From assembly GCF_037026715.1 (NCBI RefSeq), contig NZ_JBANCG010000011.1, positions 72,621 through 136,620 on the forward strand: a DNA stretch of 64,000 bases, given 5' to 3'. Origin of the DNA: Breoghania sp037026715. Lineage in GTDB: Bacteria > Pseudomonadota > Alphaproteobacteria > Rhizobiales > Stappiaceae. The notes below the pieces were generated by a model. The model did no database searches. It saw nothing but the letters and a program-made list of their open reading frames with translations, and had not been told where the DNA came from. The translations under genes and the position numbers were made by a program. Shown here piece after piece: positions 53,374 through 61,725 of this stretch. The number at the start of each line of letters is the position of its first letter. The first letter of the stretch is position 1.

Positions 53374-54267
53374 ATGGCGCGGGACGAATTCAGCGAACTG
53401 CGAGCGTTCATCGCGGTTGCCAACGACAGCAGCTTCACTCGGGCGGCCGCCAAGCTGGGTGTCTCCACCTCGGCCCTCAGTCACACCATCCGCGGGCTTG
53501 AGGAGCGCCTTGGCCTGCGGCTTCTCACGCGCACGACCCGCAGCGTTTCGACGACCGAGGCGGGCGAACGGCTTTATCGCTCGGTCGCGGCGCATTTCGA
53601 TCAGATCCGCCACGAGATCGACGCCTTGAGCGAATTGCGCGACAAACCGTCAGGCACCATACGCGTCAGCTCAGCGATCCATGCGATGGAGATGATCCTG
53701 CGGCCGAAGCTGGCGGCGTTTCTCAGCGAGTATCGCGATATCAACGTCGAGATATCCATCAACAACGGGTTTATCGACATCGTGGGCGAGCACTTTGACG
53801 CCGGCGTCAGGCTGGGCGAGTCGATCAGCAAGGACATGATCGCGGTCCGCATCGGACCCGATTGGCGCTTCGTCGTCGTCGGTACGCCCGACTATTTCAC
53901 ACGTCGCTCCGCGCCGGAGCATCCCGGCGAACTGACCAATCACCAATGCATCAACCTGCGCATGGCATCCGCCGGTGGCCTCTATGCCTGGGAATTCGAA
54001 AAGGACGGGCGCGAGTTTGAGGTCAGGGTCGCGGGACAAGCCACATTCGACAGCATTTTTCCCGTGTTGCACGCAGCCGTCGATGGTCTCGGGCTTGCCT
54101 ATGTCCCGGAAGACCTCGCGCGTCCCTATATCGATGGCGGTCGATTGCTGTCGGTTCTGGATGACTGGTGCCCGCCGGTGCAAGGGTATCATCTCTATTA
54201 CCCAAACCGGCGGCTGGTCTCGCCTGCCTTCACCGCGTTCCTGGAGGCGATGCGATACCGGCCTTAG
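53374..54267 (+). CDS. LysR-family regulator, divergent from cupin-SDR pair
   Basis: 297 residues. Helix-turn-helix FIAVANDSSFTRAAAKLGVSTSALSHTIRGLEERLG, then LLTRTTRSVSTTEAGERLY, typical of the AaeR/YhjC-like branch that often controls reductase-cupin sets. 111 bp separate it from the cupin gene. Confidence 0.87.
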   Translation: MARDEFSELRAFIAVANDSSFTRAAAKLGVSTSALSHTIRGLEERLGLRLLTRTTRSVSTTEAGERLYRSVAAHFDQIRHEIDALSELRDKPSGTIRVSSAIHAMEMILRPKLAAFLSEYRDINVEISINNGFIDIVGEHFDAGVRLGESISKDMIAVRIGPDWRFVVVGTPDYFTRRSAPEHPGELTNHQCINLRMASAGGLYAWEFEKDGREFEVRVAGQATFDSIFPVLHAAVDGLGLAYVPEDLARPYIDGGRLLSVLDDWCPPVQGYHLYYPNRRLVSPAFTAFLEAMRYRP

Positions 54268-54702
54268 AGCCCGGCCCGAAAATGGTATTCCGACACGCCA
54301 GTTCTGCAATCTGGGCATTTGTCCCTGTAGAGAACACAGGCACGATTGTCATCCCCGGCGGCATTCGGGAGCTCCCACAGAGATCCCCAACGGCCTCCAA
54401 TTCAACGACGGCAATAACACACGGTCTTGCTGGCGACGACCTCCAAGGCGGTCTCCTGCCGGTCCCTCCATCCCGCTCTCGGCATCGCCGGCCTGTCTGA
54501 GAGATTCCCGCCTCCCATAGAGTGGATGCGGCGCGACTGAAGCGACATGATTTCCCGCGGTTCTCTGGGTTACCGATCCGGGGGCACTTTCCATCAGCTA
54601 GTTCGCCCTCGGCAAGGTAGGCGGCCATTCCCCGCCCTCCAGGTGCACCGCTCAATCTCTGGGCCTTGGCACGTTGGATGTGCAGGCGTATCCCAATGAG
54701 CC
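54268..54702. other. Intergenic region upstream of the amidase
   Basis: 435 bp. Open frames here are on several strands and none shows a domain or a ribosome site. No repeat or terminator is recognised. Confidence 0.4.
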
Positions 54703-55923
54703 ATGACCCAAAGCTCTTCTCCCGATCCGTTCGGCGCCCTTGTCGAGCGCCTTGACCTTCCCCCTGTGAAGAACGGCCCGCTCGACGGGATGCGGTTCAC
54801 GGTGAAGGACAATATCGACATTGCCGGTCACCGAACGTCCTATGGCAGCCCCGCATGGCGGGACGCTCATCCCGCCCCCATACACAATGCGCTCTGTGTC
54901 GATCAGCTGCTGGCGGCCGGGGCGCGGTGCGTGGGCAAGGCCGTCGCGGATGAGTTCACCTACAGCCTCGACGGGGAAAGCCAGTTCTTCGGCACGCCGC
55001 GCAACGCCAGGGCGCCGGATCGCATCCCCGGCGGGTCGTCGAGCGGCTCCGCCGCCTCCGTCGCCAACGGGCTGGCGGACTTCTCGATCGGCACTGATTC
55101 AGGCGGCTCCATACGGGTTCCCGCCAGCCTGTGCGGGATCTGGGGCATGCGCCCGTCCCTGCACCGGATCTCGGAGGCCGGCGTGCTGCCCTTCATGCCC
55201 GGTGTCAGCACGGTGGGCGTTCTTGCGGCAGGTTTTGAACATCTCGACGCAGCGGCGCGCGTCCTGCTGCGCAGCGGCGCAAGGCCGAACATGCCGTTGC
55301 GGCGGCTCTTCGTGCTAAGCGACGCGGTGGAGATCGCCGATATGGCGGTGCAGGAGCAGGTCCACGCCGCGCTGAAAGCGATTGCGTCGCGAACCGGCCT
55401 CGTCCCGGAAAATGTCAGCTTCGCAGAGCTCATTGGCGAGGACAGACCGCTCAGCGATTGCAACCTGAAGGCGCTTCGCGATCTGCAAACGGCGGAATTC
55501 CAGAGCACGGTCGGCAACTGGATCGAGACCGCCCGGCCCGAACTCGGCGCCACCTTCTCCATGGCCTACGGCAACGTGCGCGATTTCGACCGGATCGCGA
55601 CGCTCGAGAGCCTGACACGCTGCGAGCGGCTTTTCGAGCAGATCAACGCCGCGCTGCCTCCCGGCACGGTCATCTGCTTCCCGACCACTCCGGTCATCGC
55701 CCCCCTGAAAGGATCGCTGAACACGCTCGAAGCGGTGATGGCGTTCTACGATCCCACAATGACCCTAACCGCGTTTTCCGGGGTCGGTCGCCTGCCGGAA
55801 ATCTCCGCCCCTCTGCTGAGCGTCGAGCGGTGCCCCGTCGGCCTCTCCTTTGCCGCCGGGCACTATCAGGATGAATTCCTGCTGGCAGCGGTGCAGACGA
55901 TGCTTGAGCCTCCGGCTTGCTGA
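54703..55923 (+). CDS. Amidase signature family enzyme
   Basis: 406 residues. The Ser-cisSer-Lys catalytic set is visible: Lys in FTVKDNIDI, the glycine-serine block IPGGSSSGSAASVANGLADFS and the nucleophile region GTDSGGSIRVPASLCG. It hydrolyses a small amide; the shortened length (usual 450-500) resembles AtzE/allophanate-type or nicotinamidase-like members. No operon partner. Confidence 0.88.
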   Translation: MTQSSSPDPFGALVERLDLPPVKNGPLDGMRFTVKDNIDIAGHRTSYGSPAWRDAHPAPIHNALCVDQLLAAGARCVGKAVADEFTYSLDGESQFFGTPRNARAPDRIPGGSSSGSAASVANGLADFSIGTDSGGSIRVPASLCGIWGMRPSLHRISEAGVLPFMPGVSTVGVLAAGFEHLDAAARVLLRSGARPNMPLRRLFVLSDAVEIADMAVQEQVHAALKAIASRTGLVPENVSFAELIGEDRPLSDCNLKALRDLQTAEFQSTVGNWIETARPELGATFSMAYGNVRDFDRIATLESLTRCERLFEQINAALPPGTVICFPTTPVIAPLKGSLNTLEAVMAFYDPTMTLTAFSGVGRLPEISAPLLSVERCPVGLSFAAGHYQDEFLLAAVQTMLEPPAC

Positions 55924-56176
55924 TAATCCGCTGCCGGATTTCTCTCGTGTCGTCTCTCAGATTATCTATGGAAGGCACCCGATACCGGCGCCCAATCGGC
56001 GGCGGCCACTGCCAAATGCACGGTGCAGACGGGGCTTGGCGCAAGCATGAACGACGTCGCCAGCGCAGAGGCCGTGAGGTTGTGAAGACAACTCATCATG
56101 CACCAGCGCTGTGTACCGGTTAGAGCGCCAGAAACCCAGCAAAACGGGATTATGCAATGAAATCAACGAGAAAGAG
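55924..56176. other. Intergenic region left of the prophage attachment site
   Basis: 250 bp of chromosomal sequence between the amidase gene and the tRNA-Val fragment. No gene or repeat supported. Confidence 0.4.
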
Positions 56177-56225
56177 TGGTGGGCGGTGAGAGGCTCGAAC
56201 TCCCGACATCCTCGGTGTAAACGAG
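56177..56225 (-). other. 3' fragment of a tRNA-Val(UAC) gene: prophage attachment site
   Basis: On the minus strand these 49 bases read as the anticodon loop (TTTACAC), the 3' anticodon stem, the variable loop, the T-arm (GGGAGTTCGAGCCTCTC) and the acceptor plus CCA of tRNA-Val. Beyond 56225 the tRNA sequence stops abruptly and no 5' half exists. This is the left-over end produced when a phage integrates into a tRNA 3' half. Given the direction, the rebuilt complete tRNA should lie at the far, right end of the prophage outside the window. Phage genes start directly to the right. Confidence 0.85.
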
Positions 56226-56479
56226 TGCCATTACACAAAAAACGGCAGAATTCCGCCATTTCAAAATAAGAACATAACGTGAACATTCTTCAAAAACAGG
56301 GGGTTTCCGAGCGGTTTCTGAGCGGGGAAGCCGTGAGCCTAAACTTCCGGCTCTCTGGCCCGGATTGCGGACGCCGCCGATGAGCCTTTCACCCGCGATA
56401 AAAACGCGTCATTTTTGACGTATGGACACAGTGCAACCCAATAACTCTCGTCTCAAATCCGGAGGCGAAGGAGTGAGCC
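56226..56479. other. First 250 bp of the prophage, non-coding
   Basis: No gene is supported between the attachment site and the antitoxin gene. An integrase gene, often next to the site, is not here and would be expected at the other end. Confidence 0.4.
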
Positions 56480-56788
56480 ATGCAGAACCTGAAACAGGCT
56501 CGTGAAGAGCGCGCGCCGAATGACGATCTCTTGCGGACACGGCTGCCCGGCGCGCTGAAGGCGCGTATCGAGGCTGCGGCATCGGTTCTGGGTCTCGACG
56601 TCTCCACCTTCGTGCGCCGGACACTCGCCCGCGAGAGCGAAGACGTTCTGAAGGCTCAGACGCGCCACGATATGACGCCGGCCGATATCGAGGCTTTTAC
56701 TGCGGCACTCGACACGCCACCCGAACCGACGCCTGCGGCCGCGCGCGCGGCAAGCCGGTATCGCACCCGGGTGGTGTACGCCGACTGA
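56480..56788 (+). CDS. DUF1778/TacA-type antitoxin
   Basis: 102 residues, ribbon-helix-helix protein. LRTRLPGALKARIEAAASVLGLDVSTFVRRTL is the DNA-binding part, and the C-terminal FTAALDTPPEPTPAAARAA is the toxin-neutralising tail of TacA proteins. GGAGG precedes the ATG by 12 bases. The partner acetyltransferase toxin downstream is only a remnant, so this is an orphan antitoxin. Confidence 0.82.
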   Translation: MQNLKQAREERAPNDDLLRTRLPGALKARIEAAASVLGLDVSTFVRRTLARESEDVLKAQTRHDMTPADIEAFTAALDTPPEPTPAAARAASRYRTRVVYAD

Positions 56789-56795
56789 TTTCGAC

Positions 56796-56954
56796 GTGGA
56801 AGACGGAGGAGAAGACGCGACCGCCCAGCGCATAGCCTGGTACGCCAAGCATGGTTTTCGGGCTTTCCCGAGTGCGCCATTGAAGATGTTTTTGCCTATC
56901 GCCACAATCCGGCAGACCTACGCGCAGCTCAACGCCGAGATTGTAACGACATAG
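56796..56954 (+). pseudogene. Truncated TacT-like GNAT toxin
   Basis: An in-frame stretch ending at 56954 encodes WYAKHGFRAFPSAPLKMFLP followed by IATIRQTYAQL, the exact kind of C-terminus found in TacT acetyltransferases. The acetyl-CoA binding core and the rest of the about 160-residue toxin are absent. The remnant begins 8 bp after the antitoxin stop, which is where the toxin gene should start, so an internal deletion removed most of it. Confidence 0.75.
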
Positions 56955-56977
56955 ACCGGCGCCGTCTCCTCAACCCT

Positions 56978-57247
56978 TCACTTCAGCGCCCCCTTGAACC
57001 CCGCCCACACGGCCGCGATAACCGCCGTCATCGCAGCCGTGAGGAACACCGTGATCATCCTGCCCTTCATGGCCTCGGCACCTTTTCGGGTCTGCCGCAG
57101 GAACAGCATGTCGGCCTGACTGGCGCGCGGGTCGTCAACGTCGATACCGGCGCGCCTCAGCGCCTCCCCCGTCCCTTCCCGGCTCGCCTCTTTCACCAGC
57201 TGGCGCATGGCCGCCAGATCGGCTTCATTCATCTCGCGCATCCCCAC
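56978..57247 (-). CDS. Small phage membrane protein with C-terminal anchor
   Basis: 89 residues. A charged helical N-terminal part (MREMNEADLAAMRQLVKEAS) is followed by a single hydrophobic segment (MITVFLTAAMTAVIAAVWAGF). Position at the end of a lysis cassette suggests a holin or related function. Overlaps the outer-spanin-like gene by 23 bp. Family not certain. Confidence 0.65.
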   Translation of the reverse strand: MGMREMNEADLAAMRQLVKEASREGTGEALRRAGIDVDDPRASQADMLFLRQTRKGAEAMKGRMITVFLTAAMTAVIAAVWAGFKGALK

Positions 57248-57458
57248 ACAGGCTTTCGATCGCCGCGTTCAGTCCAACGATCTGGCGCCGGGTTTCTCTC
57301 GTGTCTTCTCGCGAATAACGGATCGGCTTCAACGCATCGCCGCAGGCTTGGGAGACATCAGTCTCGAAGGTTCGGGTCGCTGTCGTCTGGCACGCCGCCA
57401 GAAGCATCAAACCGGGCAATGGCAGCATCAGAAGCAGCTTCAGCCTTGTTCGCGGCAT
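57225..57458 (-). CDS. Outer spanin-like lipoprotein (Rz1 type)
   Basis: 77 residues with a lipoprotein signal: MPRTRLKLLLMLPLPGLM followed by the lipobox LLAAC. Its first 100 bp lie inside the upstream gene in another frame. Overlapping small lipoprotein and membrane protein genes in a phage lysis block are the hallmark of Rz/Rz1 spanins, which fuse inner and outer membranes in the last step of lysis. Confidence 0.72.
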   Translation of the reverse strand: MPRTRLKLLLMLPLPGLMLLAACQTTATRTFETDVSQACGDALKPIRYSREDTRETRRQIVGLNAAIESLCGDARDE

Positions 57459-57588
57459 CCCTTGATGCCTCCAGTTGGGCCGCTATCGCCTCAGCCGCCC
57501 CGGCGTCGAGGAGTTGCCTGTCTCCAAGGAACCCGACGAATTTCCGGAGCAGCGATAGCGCGGCCAGGATGATCTTGAGCCACGTCAT
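57358..57588 (-). CDS. Inner spanin-like protein (Rz type)
   Basis: 76 residues: N-terminal membrane segment (MTWLKIILAALSLLRKFVGFLG) and an Ala/Glu-rich helical tail (EAIAAQLEASRDAANKAEAASDAAIARF) predicted to be coiled coil in the periplasm. Overlaps the Rz1-like gene by 101 bp out of frame. Short for an Rz, so the call is by architecture. Confidence 0.65.
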   Translation of the reverse strand: MTWLKIILAALSLLRKFVGFLGDRQLLDAGAAEAIAAQLEASRDAANKAEAASDAAIARFDASGGVPDDSDPNLRD

Positions 57589-57594
57589 GAGCGG

Positions 57595-57969
57595 TTACAC
57601 GGCCGGAGACGAGCCGGTATCCTCGCCGTCCTGCCCGGCAACGATCGCAGCATTCGACGCATAGGCGTTGCCGATGGTCCTCACCGCGTCGGCATTGGTG
57701 TTCTTGCCGAAGTTGATGGCCAGAAAGTTCAGCACCGCCAGCACATAGCCCCACCACCGGTTATCGCTCCTGGTGGCGGTCGCCGCGGTGATGGCGTTGG
57801 CGATGAGCACAAGCGAGGCGATCACGCTCCAGATGGTCGCCGCGTTGTCGGACCAGAAGCCCGTCACGGTCGAGATCCAGGCGGTATCCGCGGCGAACGC
57901 GGAGCCGGAGGTAAGCGCCACACCGGCAAGGCCCAGAACCACAGAGAAAATGCGCATATCAGTCTCCAT
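57595..57969 (-). CDS. Phage membrane protein, holin candidate
   Basis: 124 residues with two or three hydrophobic segments (IFSVVLGLAGVALTSGSAFA, possibly a signal peptide, then IWSVIASLVLIANAITAATA and WGYVLAVLNFLAINFG). Lies between the spanin pair and the endolysin. Holins have no common motif, so the role is inferred from place and topology. The true start may be the internal ATG at MRIFSV. Confidence 0.6.
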   Translation of the reverse strand: METDMRIFSVVLGLAGVALTSGSAFAADTAWISTVTGFWSDNAATIWSVIASLVLIANAITAATATRSDNRWWGYVLAVLNFLAINFGKNTNADAVRTIGNAYASNAAIVAGQDGEDTGSSPAV

Positions 57970-58059
57970 CGTCCCTGATCGAGCACAAGGAAGCCCGCCG
58001 CCAGCCAGGGACCAGCCGGCGCGGGAAAGGATTGATTGTCGGAATGGATAGAGCCCGGC

Positions 58060-58623
58060 TTATCGGGATGCTGAGCGGGCGAGCAGGATCGCGCGATCCA
58101 AAACCCCGGTATCGCCCGGCTGGAAGCGGGCGCGGTAGCCTTCGACGCGGTGCGTCCAGCCCCGCCCGAAGGTGGCAAAGGTGGAAAGCCGATGCAGGAA
58201 CGACATGCGCCGCTTGCAGACGGCAGTGATCAAGGATTCGGGGTCGGCAGCACGGGCAGCGGCAAGCGTGATGTTCCCGATGATCCCGTCCGCCCGGATG
58301 CCCAGGGCGCGCTGCAACGCCTTGACCGCCCGGCGCACGCCGGAGTTCACGGCGAAATCGAACACCGCGAATTCCACGCCTGCGGGCAGGCCGTCGCCCC
58401 TGATCGCGTCCCAGTACTGGCTTCGATAGATCGAGGCGACCTCGTCGGCCGTGATGTGGCGAACGCTTTGCGTGCTTAGCCCCAGGCGTTTGCGATAGGC
58501 GGTGTAGACGCGCTGCGTTACGCCCCTGTTCGTGGCGCCGCCGGGATCTTTCGGATGGTCGATGTAGCCGCCCTCGTAGGCCAGCACCCATTCCAGGCAC
58601 TGGCGGTAGTTCTGAAAGGACAT
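58060..58623 (-). CDS. Phage endolysin, glycoside hydrolase family 108
   Basis: 187 residues from the ATG at 58623. YEGGYIDHPKDPGGATNRGVT (Glu17 catalytic) and the C-terminal peptidoglycan-binding part ALGIRADGIIGNITLAAA, then RRMSFLHRLSTFATFGRGWTHRV identify an N-acetylmuramidase of family 108 (ZliS/TTSA-like). It degrades the cell wall at phage lysis. Lies in a minus-strand lysis cassette. Confidence 0.9.
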   Translation of the reverse strand: MSFQNYRQCLEWVLAYEGGYIDHPKDPGGATNRGVTQRVYTAYRKRLGLSTQSVRHITADEVASIYRSQYWDAIRGDGLPAGVEFAVFDFAVNSGVRRAVKALQRALGIRADGIIGNITLAAARAADPESLITAVCKRRMSFLHRLSTFATFGRGWTHRVEGYRARFQPGDTGVLDRAILLARSASR

Positions 58624-58698
58624 GGGAATCCTCATACGTGCAGGCACAAAAAAGCCCGCTTGGGAGCGGGCAACGAGCGGTCTGGTTTTCGGAGCTGG

Positions 58699-59301
58699 TC
58701 AGCCGCCCCGCGCCGCGGCGAATGCGGCATCGATGGCCGCTTGTGTCGTCACCTCGCCAGCATCGATCGCGGCCGCGACGGTTTCTTCCGCCGCAAAGCA
58801 CGTCGCGACATGGGCGAGCACGGCATCGGACATGGCGACGATCGCCGCCGCATCGAGCGAGAACCAGCCGTTCAGCGCCTTCCAGGTGGTGGTGAAGTCG
58901 GCATCCGCGCCGGCCTTCACCCGCGCCGCCAGGATCTTGCCCTGGCTGTCGCGGTCGGTCGCGATCTCCATGGTGTCGACGACGAGCCCGCCGGTCTCTG
59001 CACCGAAGCGGATAGAGGCGAGATAGGCCTTGAGCTCGTCGGCAGACGGCGCGGGCGTCGGCGGCGCGCTCAACGTCCCGTCATCATGGCGGACATAGCC
59101 GGTGAACACGTTGTCCTCCACTTCGATCCAGCCGTCCGCGATCACCCCGGCGACAGCGGCGCGGGCCGGTTGCAGAATGATGGTCGTCCCGTCCGCGCCC
59201 ATCTCCGCGATCTCCTCCACCGCCTCTTGCGGTGAGACAGACCACACCGGAACCTTGCTGATTGTGCGGACGATGCCATCGGTGACCAGAGCGTATTTCA
59301 T
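58699..59301 (-). CDS. DUF4376-like phage tail-associated protein
   Basis: 200 residues. N-terminal KYALVTDGIVRTISKVP resembles tail-fibre assembly proteins, and the C-terminal half (SLDAAAIVAMSDAVLAHVATCFAAEETVAAAID) is DUF4376. It is common downstream of tail fibre genes. The stop of the tail fibre gene overlaps its ATG. Confidence 0.78.
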   Translation of the reverse strand: MKYALVTDGIVRTISKVPVWSVSPQEAVEEIAEMGADGTTIILQPARAAVAGVIADGWIEVEDNVFTGYVRHDDGTLSAPPTPAPSADELKAYLASIRFGAETGGLVVDTMEIATDRDSQGKILAARVKAGADADFTTTWKALNGWFSLDAAAIVAMSDAVLAHVATCFAAEETVAAAIDAGEVTTQAAIDAAFAAARGG

Positions 59302-60944
59302 CAGGCGATCCTCCGGAACATGACCTCGGCAAATGTCTCAGGCCCACCGTGGTTGACAGCCACGCCAAGGGCCTGGTCGGCGTTGGTGTTGACGTATTGC
59401 TGAAACTCGACCGATGCGGCGGAGGCGAGCACGAAACGCCCGATCACACACAGCGTGCCTGAGTTGGAGTCGCTTGATCTGGCGTAGTAGGCGAAGCCCT
59501 CGCAAAGCGTGACGTCATTCGTCACGTCCTGAAGGCGCAACTGCGTGGAACTCGTCGCATAGGTGGCCGCAACGCCGTGAACGAGATACGTGCCGGCAGG
59601 GAGCGTCACCCGATTTTCCGCAAGGCTCGCGGACGGGATGTTGTTCGCCTCGATCGTCTGCAACGGCCGCGCGAACCAGACCTTTGTCGCCTCCGCATAT
59701 CCCCCCTTCTCGCCGCTCGGGCGTTCATCACGCACCCAGAGGATCGCATCCCGAGCGGCGGCGACATAGGCCGTGTTCGCGACGCGCAGGGAGTTGTCGC
59801 CCACTTCCTGCCCGGGCACATGAAGCTCCGAATAGATGCGCATGACGCCGCTCGCGCGATCCACGGCGAAGATCGTTCCCGATGCCGTTCCGTCGTCGTG
59901 ATAGGAGGACAGGGCGAGATTGGAGCCGGCATCGCCTCCCGTCTCGGCGGCTGCATTGGCGTGCAGGGTCCAGCGGTTGAAGCCTCCTGTTTGCCAACGG
60001 AACATGGCGCTCATACCGGACGGGGCGTCCGCGTCGATGAATGCGCTGCCGCTCTCCGAAATGACGCGCACGCGGGTATTGCCGGCCGCCCGGCGCAGGA
60101 CGAGATCGCCGCCGCTCGTGATCGTCCCGCCAACCGACCAGTTACCGGCGACACCCGCGCGCGAGGCCTTATTCTGGTCGAGGTCTTCCAACGCCGCCTG
60201 CACATTTGTCGAGGCGATCCCGCCGACAGGCTCGACCGCGATCAGCCTCGCGGGCACCCCCACGGCGCTTTCCGCTTGCGCCGCAAATCTCTGCGCCTCT
60301 TGCCGTGCAGCAATCGCCTTTTCTTCCGCCGCTTCTGCGCCATGTCGTGCCGTCGAAGCGGCTGCCGCGTCAGCTGCCGCGGCGCGTTGCGAACTTGCCG
60401 CGGCTCTGGCGGAGCCCGCCGCGGAAGTCATATGGCCCTCAAGGGTTTCCGGATCATAGGCGACCGTCTCAAGGCGTTGGTCCGCCCCCATCCGCGCGAC
60501 ATGCCCCTTCGGCCAGCTCGTCGGGACTTCCAGCAAGGGAAGTTCCCCTTCCTGCGTGGCCGGGACCGCCATCGATCGGGATGCACGCGCCTCGACGGCC
60601 TGAATACTCAGCGCCATCTTGTCGAGCGCATTGGAAATAACGGCCGTATCGAGTTTCGATCCGTCAAACGCGTAGCCCTGGGCATAATCGCTGACGAGCG
60701 CGATCGTCAGATAATGCCCCGCGGGCAGAAGCGACGGATCGAATTGGATCGCGCCGGTGGAGAAGGCGCCGCCGCTCACGGTGAACTGGTCCCCGTGCGT
60801 CCAGACTGTATTCCGCCCCTGGGCATCCGTTGCGATGACCGACAGATCGCCGGCATCGTGGAACACAAAGTCGATCTGGGCGGTGCCGGTGACACCGTCG
60901 CCCATGACCTGAACCCGTCCCGTCGTAAACGCGGGAATTGTCAT
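59301..60944 (-). CDS. Phage tail fibre-like protein
   Basis: 547 residues. The middle (AAGSARAAASSQRAAAADAA and following, about residues 175-235) is an Ala-rich coiled coil as in phage fibre shafts, followed by repeats around VQAALEDLDQNKAS typical of fibre collars. The C-terminal part is a globular jelly-roll-type head (TLPAGTYLVHGVAATYATSS), presumably for receptor binding. Confidence 0.75.
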   Translation of the reverse strand: MTIPAFTTGRVQVMGDGVTGTAQIDFVFHDAGDLSVIATDAQGRNTVWTHGDQFTVSGGAFSTGAIQFDPSLLPAGHYLTIALVSDYAQGYAFDGSKLDTAVISNALDKMALSIQAVEARASRSMAVPATQEGELPLLEVPTSWPKGHVARMGADQRLETVAYDPETLEGHMTSAAGSARAAASSQRAAAADAAAASTARHGAEAAEEKAIAARQEAQRFAAQAESAVGVPARLIAVEPVGGIASTNVQAALEDLDQNKASRAGVAGNWSVGGTITSGGDLVLRRAAGNTRVRVISESGSAFIDADAPSGMSAMFRWQTGGFNRWTLHANAAAETGGDAGSNLALSSYHDDGTASGTIFAVDRASGVMRIYSELHVPGQEVGDNSLRVANTAYVAAARDAILWVRDERPSGEKGGYAEATKVWFARPLQTIEANNIPSASLAENRVTLPAGTYLVHGVAATYATSSTQLRLQDVTNDVTLCEGFAYYARSSDSNSGTLCVIGRFVLASAASVEFQQYVNTNADQALGVAVNHGGPETFAEVMFRRIA

Positions 60945-61005
60945 GTCTGTTTTCCTGATTGGATGAAGAGCAGTGGGAAGTCAGCAGGCTCGCCTCAGAC
61001 CCGCC

Positions 61006-61059
61006 GTATCACCGCATGATACTTTTTGTTTGACTTCGGCGCGTATCACGCTATGATAC
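61006..61059 (+). promoter_or_regulatory. Twin operators of the HigBA toxin-antitoxin operon
   Basis: Two copies of the dyad GTATCA-N5-TGATAC lie at 61006-61022 (spacer CCGCA) and 61043-61059 (spacer CGCTA), 37 bp apart centre to centre, just before the toxin start. Equal arms and spacing point to one dimeric regulator, most likely HigA. Confidence 0.8.
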
Positions 61060-61077
61060 ATTCCATCAGAGGCGATG

Positions 61078-61359
61078 ATGATACGGTCATTCAAGGACAA
61101 AACGACGGAGCGAATTGCAGAAGGCAAAGCTCCAAAGGGCTTCCCTTCAAACTTGGTTCGCTCAGCCGTGCGCAAGCTCACAATCCTGGAGAATGCCACG
61201 GGCCTTGATGATCTGCGGTCCCCGCCGGGAAACCGCCTGGAGGCTCTTCGCGGCGACCGGGAAGGGCAGCACTCCATTCGAATTAACGATCAATGGCGGA
61301 TCTGTTTCGTCTGGGCAGAGGGCAATGCCCACGATGTCCAGATCGTCGATTATCACTAG
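61078..61359 (+). CDS. higB: HigB-type toxin (RelE/ParE superfamily)
   Basis: 93 residues. MIRSFKDKTTERIAEGKAPKG, then LRSPPGNRLEALRGDREGQHSIRINDQWRICFVW (cited in part) and the ending VQIVDYH are typical of HigB ribosome-dependent mRNA interferases. Order toxin-antitoxin is inverted, as in other higBA pairs. ATG at 61078 is better spaced from AGAGG than 61075. Confidence 0.9.
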   Translation: MIRSFKDKTTERIAEGKAPKGFPSNLVRSAVRKLTILENATGLDDLRSPPGNRLEALRGDREGQHSIRINDQWRICFVWAEGNAHDVQIVDYH

Positions 61360-61376
61360 GACCAAGGAGAACCGAA

Positions 61377-61679
61377 ATGGCTGCCGTTCTTCCTCCGGTT
61401 CATCCCGGAGAAATCCTTCGCGAGGAATACCTTGTTCCGCTTGGTCTGAGTGCCGGTGCACTCGCTCGCAAGCTGGGCGTCCCCCGCACGCGTATTGAGC
61501 GCGTTGTGAAGGAGGAAACCGCGATCACGACTGACACCGCATTGAGGTTGGCCGCACTCTTCCACACGTCGCCGCAGTTCTGGATGAACCTCCAGACCAG
61601 CTATGATCTCAAGATCGCCGAAAAGCGGCTGGCCGGCGAGTTGCACCGGATCGAGACGGAAGAGCGCCTTGCATCCTGA
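61377..61679 (+). CDS. higA: HigA-type antitoxin (XRE helix-turn-helix)
   Basis: 100 residues. PVHPGEILREEYLVPLGLS and ALARKLGVPRTRIERVVKEE, followed by LAALFHTSPQFWMNLQTSYDL, identify HigA. ATG at 61377, 17 bp after the toxin stop, preceded by AAGGAGA. Oriented against the phage structural genes, as an accessory cassette. Confidence 0.92.
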   Translation: MAAVLPPVHPGEILREEYLVPLGLSAGALARKLGVPRTRIERVVKEETAITTDTALRLAALFHTSPQFWMNLQTSYDLKIAEKRLAGELHRIETEERLAS

Positions 61680-61725
61680 CGGCAAGGATCAATTGGATTG
61701 CTGAGCCCTGCTCTATCGAGCGTGG

